Assembly: GCF_026240635.1 (NCBI RefSeq)
Contig: NZ_CP110848.1
Span: 622,501-686,500, forward strand
From: Trichothermofontia sichuanensis B231
GTDB taxonomy: Bacteria > Cyanobacteriota > Cyanobacteriia > B231
Direction of reading: 5' to 3'
DNA: 64,000 bases
In this document: positions 18,776 to 31,000 of the stretch, piece after piece
Layout of the letters: each line of letters starts with the position of its first letter
Position numbering within the stretch: position 1 is the stretch's first letter
The notes under the pieces: generated by a model
Database searches by the model: none
What the model saw: only the letters and a program-made list of their open reading frames with translations
Told to the model about the DNA's origin: nothing
Program-made: the position numbers and the translations under genes

Positions 18776-19471
18776 TTATTTAGACGGTTTAGCCAGTCGG
18801 TGTGGGGGCCGTTTAAGCGGCGATCGTGGGTGTCGCGTCCGTGGGGGCGAGGGTAACCCGACTGCGGCAGGGGGGGTGGGGTGGACGATCGTGAGCAGGT
18901 TAAGGGCTTGCTGTTCGGTTGGCGTGAGGTCTCGCCACTGTCCGGGTTGGAGGTTAGTCAGGCAAAGGTTAGCGATCGCGACGCGAATTAATCGCAGGGT
19001 GGGAAAGCCGACGGCTGCTGTCATCCGTCGCACCTGACGATTCCGTCCTTCAGTCAGGGTGATTTCCAACCAGGCGGTGGGAATTTGTTGGCGAAAGCGA
19101 ATGGGGGGATAGCGCGGGGGCACGGTAGGGGCCTCGGTCATTAATCGAACTTGGGCGGGACGGGTGCGGTAATTCTGGATGAGAACACCCTGGCGCAACT
19201 GTTCTAATGCCAAGGTGTGGGGGATGCCTTCAACTTGCACCCAGTAGGTCCGGGGATGTTGGAAGCGGGGATGGCTCAGGCGATGTTGCAACTGCCCGTC
19301 GTTGGTGAGGAGCATTAACCCCTCACTGTCGTAATCGAGTCGTCCAACCGCATACACATCAGGGACGGGGATATAGTCCTTGAGGGTGGATCGGCGATTG
19401 GTGGCTGTCGCATCAGTGAACTGGCACAGGACTTGATAGGGTTTATAAAACAGAAGGTAGCGGTAACTCAC
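18776..19471 (-). CDS. rRNA pseudouridine synthase, RsuA/RluE family
   Basis: 231 residues. The catalytic motif [17 protein letters not shown] (about 43-59) contains the active Asp that isomerises uridine in rRNA. Other family blocks are [13 protein letters not shown] at the N-terminus, [11 protein letters not shown] and [23 protein letters not shown]. The N-terminal S4 RNA-binding domain of RsuA is missing, as in RluE, so 23S rRNA is the likelier target. The C-terminal 35 residues are Pro/Arg-rich and variable. The 3' end faces the response regulator. Confidence 0.92.
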   Translation of the reverse strand: MSYRYLLFYKPYQVLCQFTDATATNRRSTLKDYIPVPDVYAVGRLDYDSEGLMLLTNDGQLQHRLSHPRFQHPRTYWVQVEGIPHTLALEQLRQGVLIQNYRTRPAQVRLMTEAPTVPPRYPPIRFRQQIPTAWLEITLTEGRNRQVRRMTAAVGFPTLRLIRVAIANLCLTNLQPGQWRDLTPTEQQALNLLTIVHPTPPAAVGLPSPPRTRHPRSPLKRPPHRLAKPSK

Positions 19472-19547
19472 GGCTAAAGGGGTATGGCGTGATGAAAATT
19501 TCCTAATGAGTAATCCTGAAATTAATGAATTGAAGTAATGTGAGGGT

Positions 19548-19654
19548 TATAGTCATTGCAATTTAGGCTGAAACAGCCCACTCATCCCTAGTCCCTATCC
19601 CAGAGCCGGAGAGGGGAGTAAAAAGTGTACCGTTCTTATTTGGATTGACCATAA
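19548..19654 (+). repeat. Dispersed repeat family A, copy 5
   Basis: Full-length forward copy between the leftward pseudouridine synthase (upstream side) and the GST gene's 3' end. Ends TATAGTCATTGCAATTTAGG and TTATTTGGATTGACCATA. Its central stem is partly degraded. Confidence 0.85.
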
Positions 19655-19664
19655 ATGAAGTCTG

Positions 19665-20684
19665 TCAGGCGATAGGGAAGCCATCCCGTCCGTGGGGGAT
19701 AGTGAGGAGGGCATTGATATCCGGGCCGATCGGGATGATACCACCGGGATTGAGGGGGAAGAGGTTGCCGTAGTAGTCCCGTTTGATGATGTCAAGCTGG
19801 CAGGTGTCCGCAATGCCGGGAAGTTGGTAAAGCTCCCGCAAGTAGCCGCTCAGGTGGGGATAATCCTGAAGCCGCTGCTGGTTACATTTAAAGAGGCCGT
19901 AGTAAACCAGATCGAACCGAATCAAGGTCGTGAAGAGGCGTACGTCGGCGAGGGTGAGGCGATCGCCACACAGGTAACGGTGTTGCGCGAGGGTGGTTTC
20001 AATCGCATCCAAGGTGGTAAATAAGGCTTGACAGGCTTGTTCATAGGCTGCTTGGCTTTGGGCAAACCCGCAGCGGTAGACACCGTTATTAACGGTGGCG
20101 TAGATACGCTCGTTCCAACGATCGATGTCAATCTTCAAGTCAGCCGGGTATAGATCCAGGTCTGGATGACGGGCAAAGGCATTCAATTCAGCATTGAGGT
20201 TAACAATAATATCAGCACTTTCATTGTTGACGATCGTCGCTGTGTGATCATCCCATAACACAGGCACGGTACAGCGTCCGCTATACCCGGGTTTCGCTTT
20301 TTGGTAAAGATCTGGGAGGGTTTGGCAGCCCAGTTCGGGTTGGGTGAGAACCCACATGCCTGTGTCAGGCGAAGGTTCAACGATCGCGATCGCAATCGCT
20401 GCTTCTAAGCCCTTGAGGGCACGCACGACCAAGGTCCGATGTGCCCACGGACAGCCCCAACCGACAAACAATCGATAGCGTCCTGCCGCTGGCGGATAGA
20501 TGGCTCCTGGCTGGGACGAAATCATTTGGCGGAATTGGCTGGCGGGTCGCAGGTATTCTCCCGCCGCATTCCGGGGGGCCATTTGGGCCATCATGGTCTG
20601 CCACATGGTTGTCCAGACAAATTTCCCCAATTTGATCACTGTCGCCGGGGGGAGGGATTGACGGAAGCCAAGTTTTTTAAGCAT
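19665..20684 (-). CDS. Glutathione S-transferase family protein (glutathionyl-hydroquinone reductase type)
   Basis: 339-residue cytosolic protein of the Xi-class GST / ECM4-YqjG type, which reduces glutathionyl-hydroquinones. The active-site motif GWGCPWAHR (Cys78 in this frame) is diagnostic, followed by the linker NNESADIIVNLN and a C-terminal all-helical GST domain (about 185-320) with LCGDRLTLADVRLFTTLIRFD. Length suits the cyanobacterial group. It ends 10 bp from repeat A5. Confidence 0.92.
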   Translation of the reverse strand: MLKKLGFRQSLPPATVIKLGKFVWTTMWQTMMAQMAPRNAAGEYLRPASQFRQMISSQPGAIYPPAAGRYRLFVGWGCPWAHRTLVVRALKGLEAAIAIAIVEPSPDTGMWVLTQPELGCQTLPDLYQKAKPGYSGRCTVPVLWDDHTATIVNNESADIIVNLNAELNAFARHPDLDLYPADLKIDIDRWNERIYATVNNGVYRCGFAQSQAAYEQACQALFTTLDAIETTLAQHRYLCGDRLTLADVRLFTTLIRFDLVYYGLFKCNQQRLQDYPHLSGYLRELYQLPGIADTCQLDIIKRDYYGNLFPLNPGGIIPIGPDINALLTIPHGRDGFPIA

Positions 20685-20827
20685 GATCTGGATGCCAATT
20701 TTCTAGAGGAGCAATCCCCATCATCGATAGAGGCGGGTTATGTCCAAAGCTTGGCCGAAAAACAACGCCCTTGATCAACCCGCCCAACCCTAGGGAGTGC
20801 CGTGACACCTTGGGGGTATCGCCGCCA

Positions 20828-21262
20828 TCACGACCCGTTCACTTGATTCTGCGTCTGGCCAAACGTCCAGCGCCAGAGGGGATGGCTGGGTCCCTGTTGG
20901 TGAATCCGTTGAACCCGTCGCAGGAGCCGCTGGCGTTCACGATCGCTAATACCCACTAGGGCGTGTTGGGATTGCCAGAGCAGGGCCGAGAGCAAACTGG
21001 CTAAACACAGGGCTAAGCCCAGGGTGGGCAGGGGGTTAAAGGCCAGTCCATAGCGAAGGGCGGTCCAGGTAAAGTAGTCAAGCCAGAGGGCAACTTCCGC
21101 TCGCAGGGCATAGATACTCAGGGGCGCAATACTCAACCATAGAAGGAGAACCACCAGCCAGCGTCCCCACAGCATCCATTGATGCAGGCGTTGGATGGCT
21201 TGCTCAAATTGGGGGTCGAGGTCGGCGCTTGGGGGGCTGGAAGTCGGCTGAGACTTGCGCAT
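20828..21262 (-). CDS. Small membrane protein of unknown function
   Basis: 144 residues, family not recognised. Two hydrophobic helices are visible (about 37-55, WLVVLLLWLSIAPLSIYAL; and about 78-96, LPTLGLALCLASLLSALLW) between hydrophilic, Arg/Gln-rich ends. The gene starts 10 bp after the cobS stop, in the same orientation, so it is probably the last gene of a groEL-cobS-unknown transcript. Nothing in the sequence ties it to cobalamin. Confidence 0.75.
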   Translation of the reverse strand: MRKSQPTSSPPSADLDPQFEQAIQRLHQWMLWGRWLVVLLLWLSIAPLSIYALRAEVALWLDYFTWTALRYGLAFNPLPTLGLALCLASLLSALLWQSQHALVGISDRERQRLLRRVQRIHQQGPSHPLWRWTFGQTQNQVNGS

Positions 21263-21272
21263 GGAGGGCTGA

Positions 21273-22109
21273 TTAAACCACGGTTTTACCTAGAATCAGG
21301 GTAACTAAAACCAGAGAAAAGGTCTCGCTCCACTCAACGATCGCACCGTAGGTATCGCCAGTATGCCCCCCTAATTGTTGCTGGAACCAGGCCCCGGTCG
21401 CGATCGCGGGCATCAATCCCGCAGCAGTGAGGGCCAATCCGGTCAAGACAACGGATACCAGCCTATCTGGGCTCAGAGTGGCTAACTCTAACGGGTTGAA
21501 TCCCAACAGCACAAAACCACCCCAACCAGAGAGGAGGATCAGCAGTAAGGCCGTTGGGAAGGGTTCCCAGGGCGACTGGATGGTGGCTTTATGGAAGGCT
21601 CCCTTACCCGTGGGCCGGAGGTAGGGGTAACGCACGATCGCCAATAGTTGGCCCCAGCGTGCCCAGGCCGGAACCAACAGGAGGGCCAACCAGCGGTGTT
21701 GGGTTAAGTCGGTGAGGGCAGCAACTTTGAGGAGGAGGATGGCGACAGCAGCCATGACGCCAAAGGCACCGCTCACACTCTCACGCATAACGGCCAAGCG
21801 GCGATCGGGATCGGGGACGGCTAAGCCATCAGCCGTATCGATCGCGCCGTCTAAATGTAACCCCCCAGTGAGGGCCAGCCAACCCACGACAAGCAGGGCA
21901 CTGCGGGTTAAGCTGGGCATCCCCACCAGGGCGAGGAGATGATCACAAGCCCCCAGCAACCCGCCCAAGAGGAGGCCCACCACCGGGGCCAAACGGGCGA
22001 CGCCCTGGAAGTCCAGGGACCCACTACTGGGGACAGGCAAGCGCGTATAAAAGGCGATCGCGGCAACCAAACGCAGCATGGATAGTTGCAGCCAACGGGA
22101 GGCAGCCAA
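21273..22109 (-). CDS. cobS: Adenosylcobinamide-GDP ribazoletransferase (cobalamin synthase)
   Basis: 278-residue integral membrane enzyme that joins adenosylcobinamide-GDP with alpha-ribazole in the last steps of (pseudo)cobalamin synthesis. Recognised from FYTRLPVP near residue 20, the metal-binding TGGLHLDGAIDTADGL (about 80-96) and the C-terminal GGHTGDTYGAIVEWSE, all characteristic. There are seven or so hydrophobic stretches. It begins 8 bp after the groEL stop and is followed 10 bp later by a small membrane protein gene, so the three look co-transcribed. Confidence 0.95.
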   Translation of the reverse strand: MAASRWLQLSMLRLVAAIAFYTRLPVPSSGSLDFQGVARLAPVVGLLLGGLLGACDHLLALVGMPSLTRSALLVVGWLALTGGLHLDGAIDTADGLAVPDPDRRLAVMRESVSGAFGVMAAVAILLLKVAALTDLTQHRWLALLLVPAWARWGQLLAIVRYPYLRPTGKGAFHKATIQSPWEPFPTALLLILLSGWGGFVLLGFNPLELATLSPDRLVSVVLTGLALTAAGLMPAIATGAWFQQQLGGHTGDTYGAIVEWSETFSLVLVTLILGKTVV

Positions 22110-22117
22110 CCAACGGC

Positions 22118-23758
<1,641 letters not shown>

Positions 23759-23801
23759 TCAGGTCTCACTTTGTGTTAACACCAATAGTCCACCCTTGAA
23801 T

Positions 23802-23828
23802 TTATCACTCAAGCTCGGAGAGTGCTAA
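23802..23828. promoter_or_regulatory. CIRCE operator (HrcA site) upstream of groEL
   Basis: Read on the minus strand the site is TTAGCACTC, nine bases, then GAGTGATAA. This matches the CIRCE consensus TTAGCACTC-N9-GAGTGCTAA at 17 of 18 positions with exact spacing. It lies between groEL and the divergently spaced end of the DMT gene. CIRCE is bound by the repressor HrcA, and in cyanobacteria it controls groE genes. Confidence 0.93.
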
Positions 23829-24789
23829 ACAAATTAAGGTGTGGATTTCTCCCGTTGGGAGGTGGTGTTGTGGCTGAGGAGGAGGACACCCAGGGTGACG
23901 ATCGCGACGCCAGTTGGCGGCTGTTTAAGCGTTCCTGGATCGCCAACCAGGCCAAGACCACAGTCAAAGCCGGATTACTGGCCCCAATCATTGCGGCGGC
24001 GGTGGCCCCAATCTGACGAATGCCCAGGTTATTGAGCACATGTCCGGCCAAGGTGACGATCGCGGACAATATCCCTCCGATCCACAGCGGTCCCCACTGG
24101 ATTGGGATAGGCGGGGAGTGCCAACCCCTGAGGCTAAGGGTAGAGAGAACCAGGGTGATGGCGAAACTCATCCAGGTAAAAGGGACGGGATGGAGGTAGG
24201 CAAAACTCTGCTGCGCATTCACCGTGTAGAGGGCATAGGCCAGCCCAGCGGTGATCCCACACAGGATGCCGATCGCGCTGGTCTGGCCGCCTGTGAAACC
24301 CGTTTGGGGGAGAGTCAAAAAGCTGCCCAGGAGAATCAGAGCCATAATGCCCCACCGGAAACGCGTGGGGGGACTGCCAAAGGCATACCAGGCAATCAGG
24401 GCAGTAAAGACGGGGTAGGTAAAAAACAGGGTCAGGGCTATACCGGTGGGAATCAGGCCGACCGAGATGTACAACAAGGCCAGGTAGAGAAACATCAGCC
24501 CTCCGCCAGCGAGCGATCGCCCCAACCAGCGCTGTTGACCCGATGTACTGATCGCCCGAATCTCCTGCCAGGTGTTGGGATAGAGCGTCGTCGCCAGGGA
24601 GGCCATCAGGGGAACCACGATCACCATGCGCATAAACATCAGGAGAAAAGAATTGGGCAAGGTTGGGGCCACAAAGCCGCCGGTATGCAGGAACCCCGCG
24701 ATCGTTTGTTCCGTAAATAGAACCCGCAGGATGACGTTTTGAAAGCAAAAACAAAAGGCCGCAGCCAGAACCAGGCAAAATCCCAACAC
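23809..24789 (-). CDS. EamA/DMT-superfamily permease with a 3' frameshift
   Basis: 326 residues as read, ten-helix EamA transporter. The body is normal up to [19 protein letters not shown]. From there the open frame turns into a Ser/Pro/Thr-rich tail ([17 protein letters not shown]), whereas another frame over the same bases gives the expected last helix, [19 protein letters not shown], and stops at 23834. So a small indel lies at about 23907-23917. The corrected gene would end at 23834, just short of the CIRCE site; the uncorrected one reads through it. Substrate unknown. Confidence 0.85.
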   Translation of the reverse strand: MLGFCLVLAAAFCFCFQNVILRVLFTEQTIAGFLHTGGFVAPTLPNSFLLMFMRMVIVVPLMASLATTLYPNTWQEIRAISTSGQQRWLGRSLAGGGLMFLYLALLYISVGLIPTGIALTLFFTYPVFTALIAWYAFGSPPTRFRWGIMALILLGSFLTLPQTGFTGGQTSAIGILCGITAGLAYALYTVNAQQSFAYLHPVPFTWMSFAITLVLSTLSLRGWHSPPIPIQWGPLWIGGILSAIVTLAGHVLNNLGIRQIGATAAAMIGASNPALTVVLAWLAIQERLNSRQLASRSSPWVSSSSATTPPPNGRNPHLNLFSTLRA

Positions 24790-24826
24790 CGTAATCGCGA
24801 TCGAAATAACTAAAAAATAAAAAAAT

Positions 24827-24934
24827 TATAGTCATTGCCATTTAGGCTGAAACAACACCCTCCCCCCCAGCCCCTCTCCCAGAGCGGGAGAGGGGAGTGA
24901 AAAACTGTATCATTCTTATTTGGATTGACCATAA
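24827..24934 (+). repeat. Dispersed repeat family A, copy 6
   Basis: Full-length forward copy just upstream of the DMT gene. Ends TATAGTCATTGCCATTTAGG and TTATTTGGATTGACCATAA; central arms CCCCTCTCCC and GGGAGAGGGG are perfect. It abuts family D copy 2, the same A-D composite as at 13415-13663 but inverted. Confidence 0.9.
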
Positions 24935-25126
24935 GGTTTGGATCTCGATCCTAGGGGCAGCCCGCATCCCCCAACCCTTTCCTCCCAAGTGGGGAGAAGC
25001 AAACCCTCACCCTCAATCCCTCTCCGGCTCTGGGAGAGGGATTGAGGGTGAGAGCTGCCCCCGTGGGCTGCCCCCAGCCTACCCCGGTAAAACTGTACTT
25101 TATGATTGAGGTAAAGGCTGTATTAA
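24935..25126 (+). repeat. Dispersed repeat family D, copy 2
   Basis: Begins GTTTGGATCTCGATCCTAGG, includes a CCTCTCC/GGAGAGG stem around a ggctctg loop flanked by ctcaccctcaatc and its complement gattgagggtgag, and ends ggtaaaggctgta. The left 70 bp are the reverse complement of copy 1 at 13495-13555, nearly base for base. Its end is 5 bp from the crtISO stop codon. Confidence 0.78.
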
Positions 25127-25130
25127 TCGG

Positions 25131-26690
25131 TTACAACCCTAGATCAACGGCGATGCGGTGGGCACAGGCAAAGCCGGAGAACGCGACGGCATTTAAGCCC
25201 TGGCCAGGGAAGGTACTGTCACCAACACAATAAAGGCCGGGGATCGCTGTGCGATTAAAGGGCATCCCCAATAGCCCCCGTAACTGACGCCGGGGAATTG
25301 GGCCGTAGGTCCCGTCCGATCGCCCCAAAAAGCGTCGATGGGTTCGGGGTGTTCCCACCTCCTGATAGTCCTGGGTGACAATTAAACCGGGGAAGATGGT
25401 TTCCAGGCGATCAATGACCCGTTCGGCTGCATCCTCTTTTTTCCGCTCATAGTCTCGTCGCGAGAGTCCTTGCCAATCCTCAATCCAACTGGGGGTAAAG
25501 GTATGGATGATGTGGCAGTTGGGTGGGGCTAAACTGGGATCGAGCAACGTGGGAATCGATACAAAGATCGTTCCTTCTGGCTCTTCCATTTTCTGCCAGT
25601 CCTCCAGCAAAATGTGGTGGCAGGCTGTACCAGGGGGCAATACCCGACCGTGGGGATCTTCAATCCCCAAATGCAGGTTGAGGAAACTGGGGGATTTCTG
25701 ATAGCGCTGCCGCCACTTTTGCTCGGCTGCTGGTAGGGGTTCGGTGGGCAATAGGTCTGGGAATGTATCCCAACGGGTGGCATTGGAGACAATCCGACGA
25801 GCATAATACACTTCGCCGGACGCGAGTTGGACGCCGGTTGCCTGTCCTTTTTCCGTTAAAACTTGCGTGACCCTGGACCGATAACGGATGTAGCTGCCTG
25901 CGTTCACCAGTCCCTCGACCAACTTCTGGGCAATTTGGCCAACCCCACCTTTGGGGTAATTGATGCCGCCATAATGGCGATCGCTAAACACCATACCGGC
26001 GTTGATCATGGGGGTGCGATCGGCGGGGACAACTGACCAGCAGTAGCACTCCATATCAATAAACTTGAGCAGGTTCGGATCGCTGATATAGCGACGGGCT
26101 ACTTCCCCAACATTTTGGGGTAGATATTTAACCAGCCCCAGACAGGCCCCCGGATTTTGGAAAAAGACACGGGCCAGGTAGCGGGGTTCTTCTAGAGACA
26201 GGAGTTCGATCGCGTTTAGGCAATTAAAAACCTGCCAGCATTCATCATAAAACTGGCGAATGCCCCGCTCTTCATGGGGAAAATAGGCAGTCAATGCGGC
26301 CAGGAATTGCTCGTAATCCCGGTGGACTTGCAGATCCAGACCCCCTGGCAGGTGGTAATGGATCTGGACCGGATCGGGGATCGTTTCCAAACTGACGTTA
26401 ACGGCAGCTAGGGCACGGGTGAGTAAATTGGTCGTCCCCTGTTGGCCAAAGCCAAAAATCATGGATGCGCCGACATCGAATCGATACCCCTGGCGTTCAA
26501 AATAACCCGCACTGCCACCGGGGATCAGGTAGCGCTCCAACACCAGCACCTTGGCCCCCTTGGCAGCTAACTGGGTGGCCGTCACCAAACCGCCGATACC
26601 AGAACCGATCACGATGACATCAAAGCTTGAACCAGAGGCAAGTTGGGGTGAAGGGGCAACGTTGGCCTTATCAGCAGTAGCAGGGACCAT
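25131..26690 (-). CDS. crtH: Carotenoid isomerase (CrtISO/CrtH type)
   Basis: 519-residue FAD-dependent enzyme that converts poly-cis-lycopene to all-trans-lycopene. The N-terminal dinucleotide fold is [20 protein letters not shown] (about 25-44), followed by [14 protein letters not shown] and the CrtISO-type [13 protein letters not shown]. Further family blocks are [20 protein letters not shown] and the C-terminal [22 protein letters not shown], which closes the FAD site. Length matches cyanobacterial CrtH. It is monocistronic and divergent from ycf23. Confidence 0.93.
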   Translation of the reverse strand: MVPATADKANVAPSPQLASGSSFDVIVIGSGIGGLVTATQLAAKGAKVLVLERYLIPGGSAGYFERQGYRFDVGASMIFGFGQQGTTNLLTRALAAVNVSLETIPDPVQIHYHLPGGLDLQVHRDYEQFLAALTAYFPHEERGIRQFYDECWQVFNCLNAIELLSLEEPRYLARVFFQNPGACLGLVKYLPQNVGEVARRYISDPNLLKFIDMECYCWSVVPADRTPMINAGMVFSDRHYGGINYPKGGVGQIAQKLVEGLVNAGSYIRYRSRVTQVLTEKGQATGVQLASGEVYYARRIVSNATRWDTFPDLLPTEPLPAAEQKWRQRYQKSPSFLNLHLGIEDPHGRVLPPGTACHHILLEDWQKMEEPEGTIFVSIPTLLDPSLAPPNCHIIHTFTPSWIEDWQGLSRRDYERKKEDAAERVIDRLETIFPGLIVTQDYQEVGTPRTHRRFLGRSDGTYGPIPRRQLRGLLGMPFNRTAIPGLYCVGDSTFPGQGLNAVAFSGFACAHRIAVDLGL

Positions 26691-26964
26691 GCAAATTCAG
26701 GGGCGATTGGACTGGACGGCTTCTGTTCTGAGTTTATCGGAGTGTGGGGTCAAGTGCGATACATTTTACGGCGGCCAGATTGCCCCGCTCACGGCGACGA
26801 TCGGAAACTGCGGTTGGGAGTTAAGTAGGAAGCAGTTTGGGAATCGGTTATTGATTAGGCATCCCATGCAGGTCGGGTGAATGTGACAAAATAGCGATAT
26901 TCTTGGACGTATCGCCATTTGGGCGTATTGCCACCACGACTTCTGAAATCAAGATCCAAGATCT

Positions 26965-27714
26965 ATGACTATGCTTGCTCAATTGCAATCAGCTTTCGCT
27001 CAACGCCGCGCCCTCAAGGTGATTAGCGGCTTGATGAACTTTGATGTCGATCGCGTTCTGCCCGTTGTCCAAGCGGCAGAACAGGGGGGCGCGACCTTCG
27101 TGGATATTGCCTGTGATCCAGAATTGGTGCGGCAGGTGCGGCAGGCGATCGCGCTGCCCATCTGTGTATCGGCGGTGGAACCGGAAGCTTTTGTCCCCGC
27201 TGTGGCCGCTGGGGCAGATCTGATTGAGATCGGGAACTTTGACGCCTTCTATGCCCAGGGACGGCGGTTTGAGGTCGCAGAAGTTCTCGCCCTGACCGAG
27301 GCCACCCGGCAGTTATTGCCCGATGTCCTGTTATCGGTGACGGTGCCCCATATCCTTGATTTGGACCAACAGGTACAACTAGCGGAGCAACTGGTAGCGG
27401 CTGGCGCGGATGTCATCCAAACCGAAGGTGGTACCAGCAGTACCCCGACCCATGCGGGCACCCTGGGTCTGATCGAAAAGGCCGCGCCGACGCTAGCAGC
27501 CGCCTATGAAATCTCCCGTGCGGTATCGGTTCCTGTCCTCTGTGCTTCTGGGATTACCAATGTGACGGCTCCCCTGGCGATCGCAGCGGGGGCGGCGGGA
27601 GTTGGGGTTGGTTCAGCCATCAACCGTCTCAATGATCCGCTGGCAATGGTGGCGACGGTGCGCAGCCTCGTGGAAGCCCTGGCAACGACCACGGCAACAA
27701 CGGCCCGCATCTAG
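26965..27714 (+). CDS. ycf23: Ycf23 / DUF561 family protein
   Basis: 249-residue TIM-barrel-like protein of a family conserved in cyanobacteria and some algal plastids, function unknown. Characteristic are ALKVISGLMNFDVDRVLPVV near the N-terminus, GADLIEIGNFDAFY, the glycine-rich phosphate-binding-like IQTEGGTSSTP, and VPVLCASGITNVTAPLAIAA at the C-terminal end. The start ATG is followed by a second in-frame ATG two codons later. The upstream 274-bp gap to crtISO must hold both divergent promoters. Confidence 0.9.
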   Translation: MTMLAQLQSAFAQRRALKVISGLMNFDVDRVLPVVQAAEQGGATFVDIACDPELVRQVRQAIALPICVSAVEPEAFVPAVAAGADLIEIGNFDAFYAQGRRFEVAEVLALTEATRQLLPDVLLSVTVPHILDLDQQVQLAEQLVAAGADVIQTEGGTSSTPTHAGTLGLIEKAAPTLAAAYEISRAVSVPVLCASGITNVTAPLAIAAGAAGVGVGSAINRLNDPLAMVATVRSLVEALATTTATTARI

Positions 27715-27849
27715 GCGATTCCTCTAGGGTGATTCCTCGACAAAGACGCCACGCGATTCTCCTACGGAAACGCTGCAGGAACGGGTGGGTACTGCCCACC
27801 CCATACACCCCCTTCATGCTTGGCAAGGCAAATGGGCAAGATAATCGCT

Positions 27850-27998
27850 CAATCCTTCTCCCCCTCTGGGAGAGGGACTTGTCAATCCGGCTGCCTTTGG
27901 CCCCTTTTGGGGAGAACGGGTTGGGGGACGAGGGCTACCGGTCGGATCCAGATCCAAACCTTAATGGCGTACTGGGTAAATTAGGTAAAGGCTGTACT
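27850..27998. repeat. Dispersed repeat family D, copy 3
   Basis: Shows the family D blocks ctccccctctgggagaggga, ggggagaacgggttggggga, gtcggatccagatccaaacctt and the end aattaggtaaaggctgta. It is followed 12 bp later by family A copy 7. The two fill most of the 440-bp gap between the converging ycf23 and acyl-CoA synthetase genes. Confidence 0.72.
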
Positions 27999-28010
27999 AC
28001 CAATGTTGTC

Positions 28011-28116
28011 TATGGTCAATCCAAATAAGAACAAGCCAGTTTTTGACTCCTCTCTCCCAGAGCGGGAGAGGGGTTGGGGGTGAGGGTACTGTTTCAGCCT
28101 AAATTGCAATGACTAC
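28011..28116 (-). repeat. Dispersed repeat family A, copy 7
   Basis: Full-length reverse copy: TATGGTCAATCCAAATAAGA at the left, arms CTCTCCC / GGGAGAG around agagc, and TTGCAATGACTA at the right. Located in a convergent gap. Confidence 0.87.
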
Positions 28117-28153
28117 TAACCTGAACTTGGGTGTTTACTGGACATTGACTCTA

Positions 28154-31000
28154 CTAATCTAGCCGTAATTCTGCCCGCAGCATGGGTTCATCCATCCGAC
28201 GATGGAGTTTGAAGCCTAACTTGGTGCAGACCCGCTGCATGGCATAGTTATCGGGCAAGATATCAGCAATCACGGCACTGCGGTTTTCATCCTGGGCAAT
28301 TTGCAACAACCGCCGCAAGAGTTCGGTTCCTAACCCCTGCCGCTGGTAGGGATCACTCACTAGCATGGCAAACTCAGCTTCACGGGTGCCGATCAGTTTG
28401 CTCAAGCGACCAACGGCCAGAATTTTATGCTCCCCAGTGTCGGGATCTTTGTAATCAGCCACCAGGACGATCGCGCGATCGTAGTCAATAAAACAAATGC
28501 GGGTTAGGCGATCGTGGGAGACCCGTTGACTCAGCTTCATCAGGTGGGCATAGCGCAAATAAACACTTTCCTCCGACAGGGTTTTGTGAAAGGCCACCAT
28601 CAGCGGCTCATCTTCCGGGCGGATGGGGCGGATCGTGACCTCTAGCCCATTTTTAAGCTGCCAATGACCGACATACTGGCTGGGATAGGGCCGAATCGCC
28701 GGTGTGGGCAATTGCTTCGCGTCCATATCCGGCGGATGGAGGACGATGCGCGCATCCAACGCCAACAACCCTGCCCCATTCGTTGCCGACAGTGGCTGTC
28801 CTTGGTGTCTTTGTAGCTTTGGGTCTTCGTGTTTTTCCCCCGCCCCTGCATCCGGCAACGGAGCCGCCAACAACGGGTTAATATCAATCTCCTTAATCCA
28901 CGGCTGCTCACTCACCAGGTGACTAAAGCACACCAGTAGCTGCTCCAGACCGGCCAGATCGACGGCATTGCGGCCCCGCACCCCCTGTAACGCCCGATAG
29001 ATCAGGGTTTGCTCCATCATCCGACGGGCAAGGGTTGTGGTCAACGGCGGCAGGGCTAGGGCACGATCGCGGAATACCTCCACCAACTGCCCTCCCGTCC
29101 CAAATAGCAACACAGGCCCGAACTGGGGATCCAGACTACTGCCCACAATCAGTTCATAGCCTTCCAGATTCACCATCGGCTGGACTGTTACCCCTTGAAA
29201 TGCCTCAGCAGCCCCCATGCGTTCGAGATTGTGGGCGATCGTGGCATAGGCTTGACGCACCGCCTCGGCACTGGTGAGGTTGAGCTGCACCCCCCCCACA
29301 TCAGTTTTATGGGTCACAATCTCCGAATTTAACTTCAGCACCACCGGATAGCCCAACTGCTCCGCCCGCGCCACAGCTTCCTCGGCACTGGTGGCCAAAT
29401 AGGTGGGCACCGTGGGAATCCCATAGGCATTGAGGACCTGTTTGGATTCCAGTTCCGTGAGCAAAATGCGATTGCTGGCCCGCACCCGTTCCAGAATCGA
29501 TTGGACCACTTGCTGGGCGGTTTCAGTGGTTTCTTGCGCCTCTGCCTGGGGTAAAACGGGGGTTTCGTACAAACTCCGCAGGCTGTAGGCATATTGCCAC
29601 ATATAGTTAAAGACTTGGGCCGCTGTGTCGGGGTAGGGGAAGGTGAAAATATTGGCCCGGTTGAGGATGGCTTCCCCGGCGGCTACCTCATCGCCCCCCA
29701 TCCAACTCGCCAGGATGGGTTTGACGGGCAAGGTCGAGGCTTTCAAACTTTCCACCAGCCGTTGGGCGGTTTGGGTGGGGTCGGTCATGGCTTGGGGGGT
29801 GAGAATAGCCAAGAGGGCATCACTGTCAGGATTGGACAGCGCCACGGCGATCGCCTGGGCATAGCGATCGGCATCAGCATCCCCCAAAATATCGATCGGG
29901 TTCTGATGGCTCCAGTGGGGCGGCAGAAAGGCGTTAAATTGGGCGATCAATTCTTCCGACAACGGTGCCAGTTCCCCGCCCCCGCTGATCAGGTGATCCG
30001 TAGCCAGGACACCGGGACCGCCCGCATTGGTGAGGATCGTCAGGCGTTTGCCCTTGGGACGGGGTTGTTTGGCCAGCACTTCGGCCATGTTGAATAGGTC
30101 GTTAATTGTATTCACCCGCAGCACCCCACAGCGCCGGAAGGCCGCATCCAGCACTTCATCACTGCCCGTTAAGGCTCCCGTGTGGGAAGCGGCGGCGGCA
30201 GCAGCAGCGGCAGTCCGTCCTGCCTTGATCACAATAATGGGTTTGGTTAGGGCCACTTCACGGGCTGCCGAGAGGAAGGAGCGGGCATTGCCGATCGACT
30301 CCATATAAATAACAATGCTGCTGGTGTGGGGGTCATCGCCCAGGTAGTAGATCAAATCGCCCCAGTCTACATCCAGCATGGAGCCGATCGACACAAACGC
30401 ACTAAACCCGACATTTTCCCGGAAACTCCAGTCCAGCACCGAGGTACACAGCGCCCCACTCTGGCTAATAAAGCCCACACTCCCAGGGTTGGCCATGGCA
30501 CTGGCAAAGGTAGCATTCAACCCGGTCAGGGGATTCATCACCCCCAAACAGTTGGGACCAATAATCCGCATTTTGCCCTGGGCGAGATCGAGAATCCGGT
30601 GTTCCAGTTCGATCCCGGCAACGCCAATTTCCTTAAACCCAGCCGAGATGATGATTGCCCCTTTGACGCCAGCCTCGATACATTCCTGGATCACACCAGG
30701 GACCGTGGGCGCGGGGGTGACAATGACGGCCAAATCTACAGTTTCGGGCACGGCAGCGATGCTGGGATAGGCTTTGATGCCCAGAACGCTCCGCCGCTGC
30801 GGGTTCACGGGGAAAACTGTACCCCCGAAGGGATTACTCACCAGGTTCCACAGGAGGGTGCGGCCCACACTGCCCGATCGCTCGGTAGCCCCAATCACTG
30901 CGACCGATCGCGGGCGGAAAATGGCATCCAGGGGTTGGTGTTCGGCCCGCAGGATATCGTAGGCGGGATCAAATTTATAGGGAGCAGTGGTGGTCACCAT
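28154..31000 (-). CDS. ADP-forming acyl-CoA synthetase fused to a GNAT acetyltransferase (Pat-like)
   Basis: About 948 residues from the ATG at 31000 (a TTG at 31018 is in frame but less likely). Order: CoA-binding domain with [20 protein letters not shown]; succinyl-CoA-ligase-like domain with the phosphohistidine motif [16 protein letters not shown]-grasp domain with [20 protein letters not shown]; and a C-terminal GNAT domain (from about 790) with the acetyl-CoA site [18 protein letters not shown]. This is the architecture of the protein lysine acetyltransferase Pat/PatZ. The HTG histidine is present, so ligase activity is possible. A low-complexity spacer containing [14 protein letters not shown] separates ATP-grasp and GNAT parts and looks like an insertion of repeat DNA. 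Confidence 0.93.
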   Translation of the reverse strand: MVTTTAPYKFDPAYDILRAEHQPLDAIFRPRSVAVIGATERSGSVGRTLLWNLVSNPFGGTVFPVNPQRRSVLGIKAYPSIAAVPETVDLAVIVTPAPTVPGVIQECIEAGVKGAIIISAGFKEIGVAGIELEHRILDLAQGKMRIIGPNCLGVMNPLTGLNATFASAMANPGSVGFISQSGALCTSVLDWSFRENVGFSAFVSIGSMLDVDWGDLIYYLGDDPHTSSIVIYMESIGNARSFLSAAREVALTKPIIVIKAGRTAAAAAAAASHTGALTGSDEVLDAAFRRCGVLRVNTINDLFNMAEVLAKQPRPKGKRLTILTNAGGPGVLATDHLISGGGELAPLSEELIAQFNAFLPPHWSHQNPIDILGDADADRYAQAIAVALSNPDSDALLAILTPQAMTDPTQTAQRLVESLKASTLPVKPILASWMGGDEVAAGEAILNRANIFTFPYPDTAAQVFNYMWQYAYSLRSLYETPVLPQAEAQETTETAQQVVQSILERVRASNRILLTELESKQVLNAYGIPTVPTYLATSAEEAVARAEQLGYPVVLKLNSEIVTHKTDVGGVQLNLTSAEAVRQAYATIAHNLERMGAAEAFQGVTVQPMVNLEGYELIVGSSLDPQFGPVLLFGTGGQLVEVFRDRALALPPLTTTLARRMMEQTLIYRALQGVRGRNAVDLAGLEQLLVCFSHLVSEQPWIKEIDINPLLAAPLPDAGAGEKHEDPKLQRHQGQPLSATNGAGLLALDARIVLHPPDMDAKQLPTPAIRPYPSQYVGHWQLKNGLEVTIRPIRPEDEPLMVAFHKTLSEESVYLRYAHLMKLSQRVSHDRLTRICFIDYDRAIVLVADYKDPDTGEHKILAVGRLSKLIGTREAEFAMLVSDPYQRQGLGTELLRRLLQIAQDENRSAVIADILPDNYAMQRVCTKLGFKLHRRMDEPMLRAELRLD

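Noticed and set aside
24040-24720. 226-codon rightward frame opposite the DMT gene
   Set aside because: It is an antisense shadow of the EamA gene. The composition is Gly/Gln/Arg-rich without any motif, while the opposite strand gives a clear ten-helix transporter.
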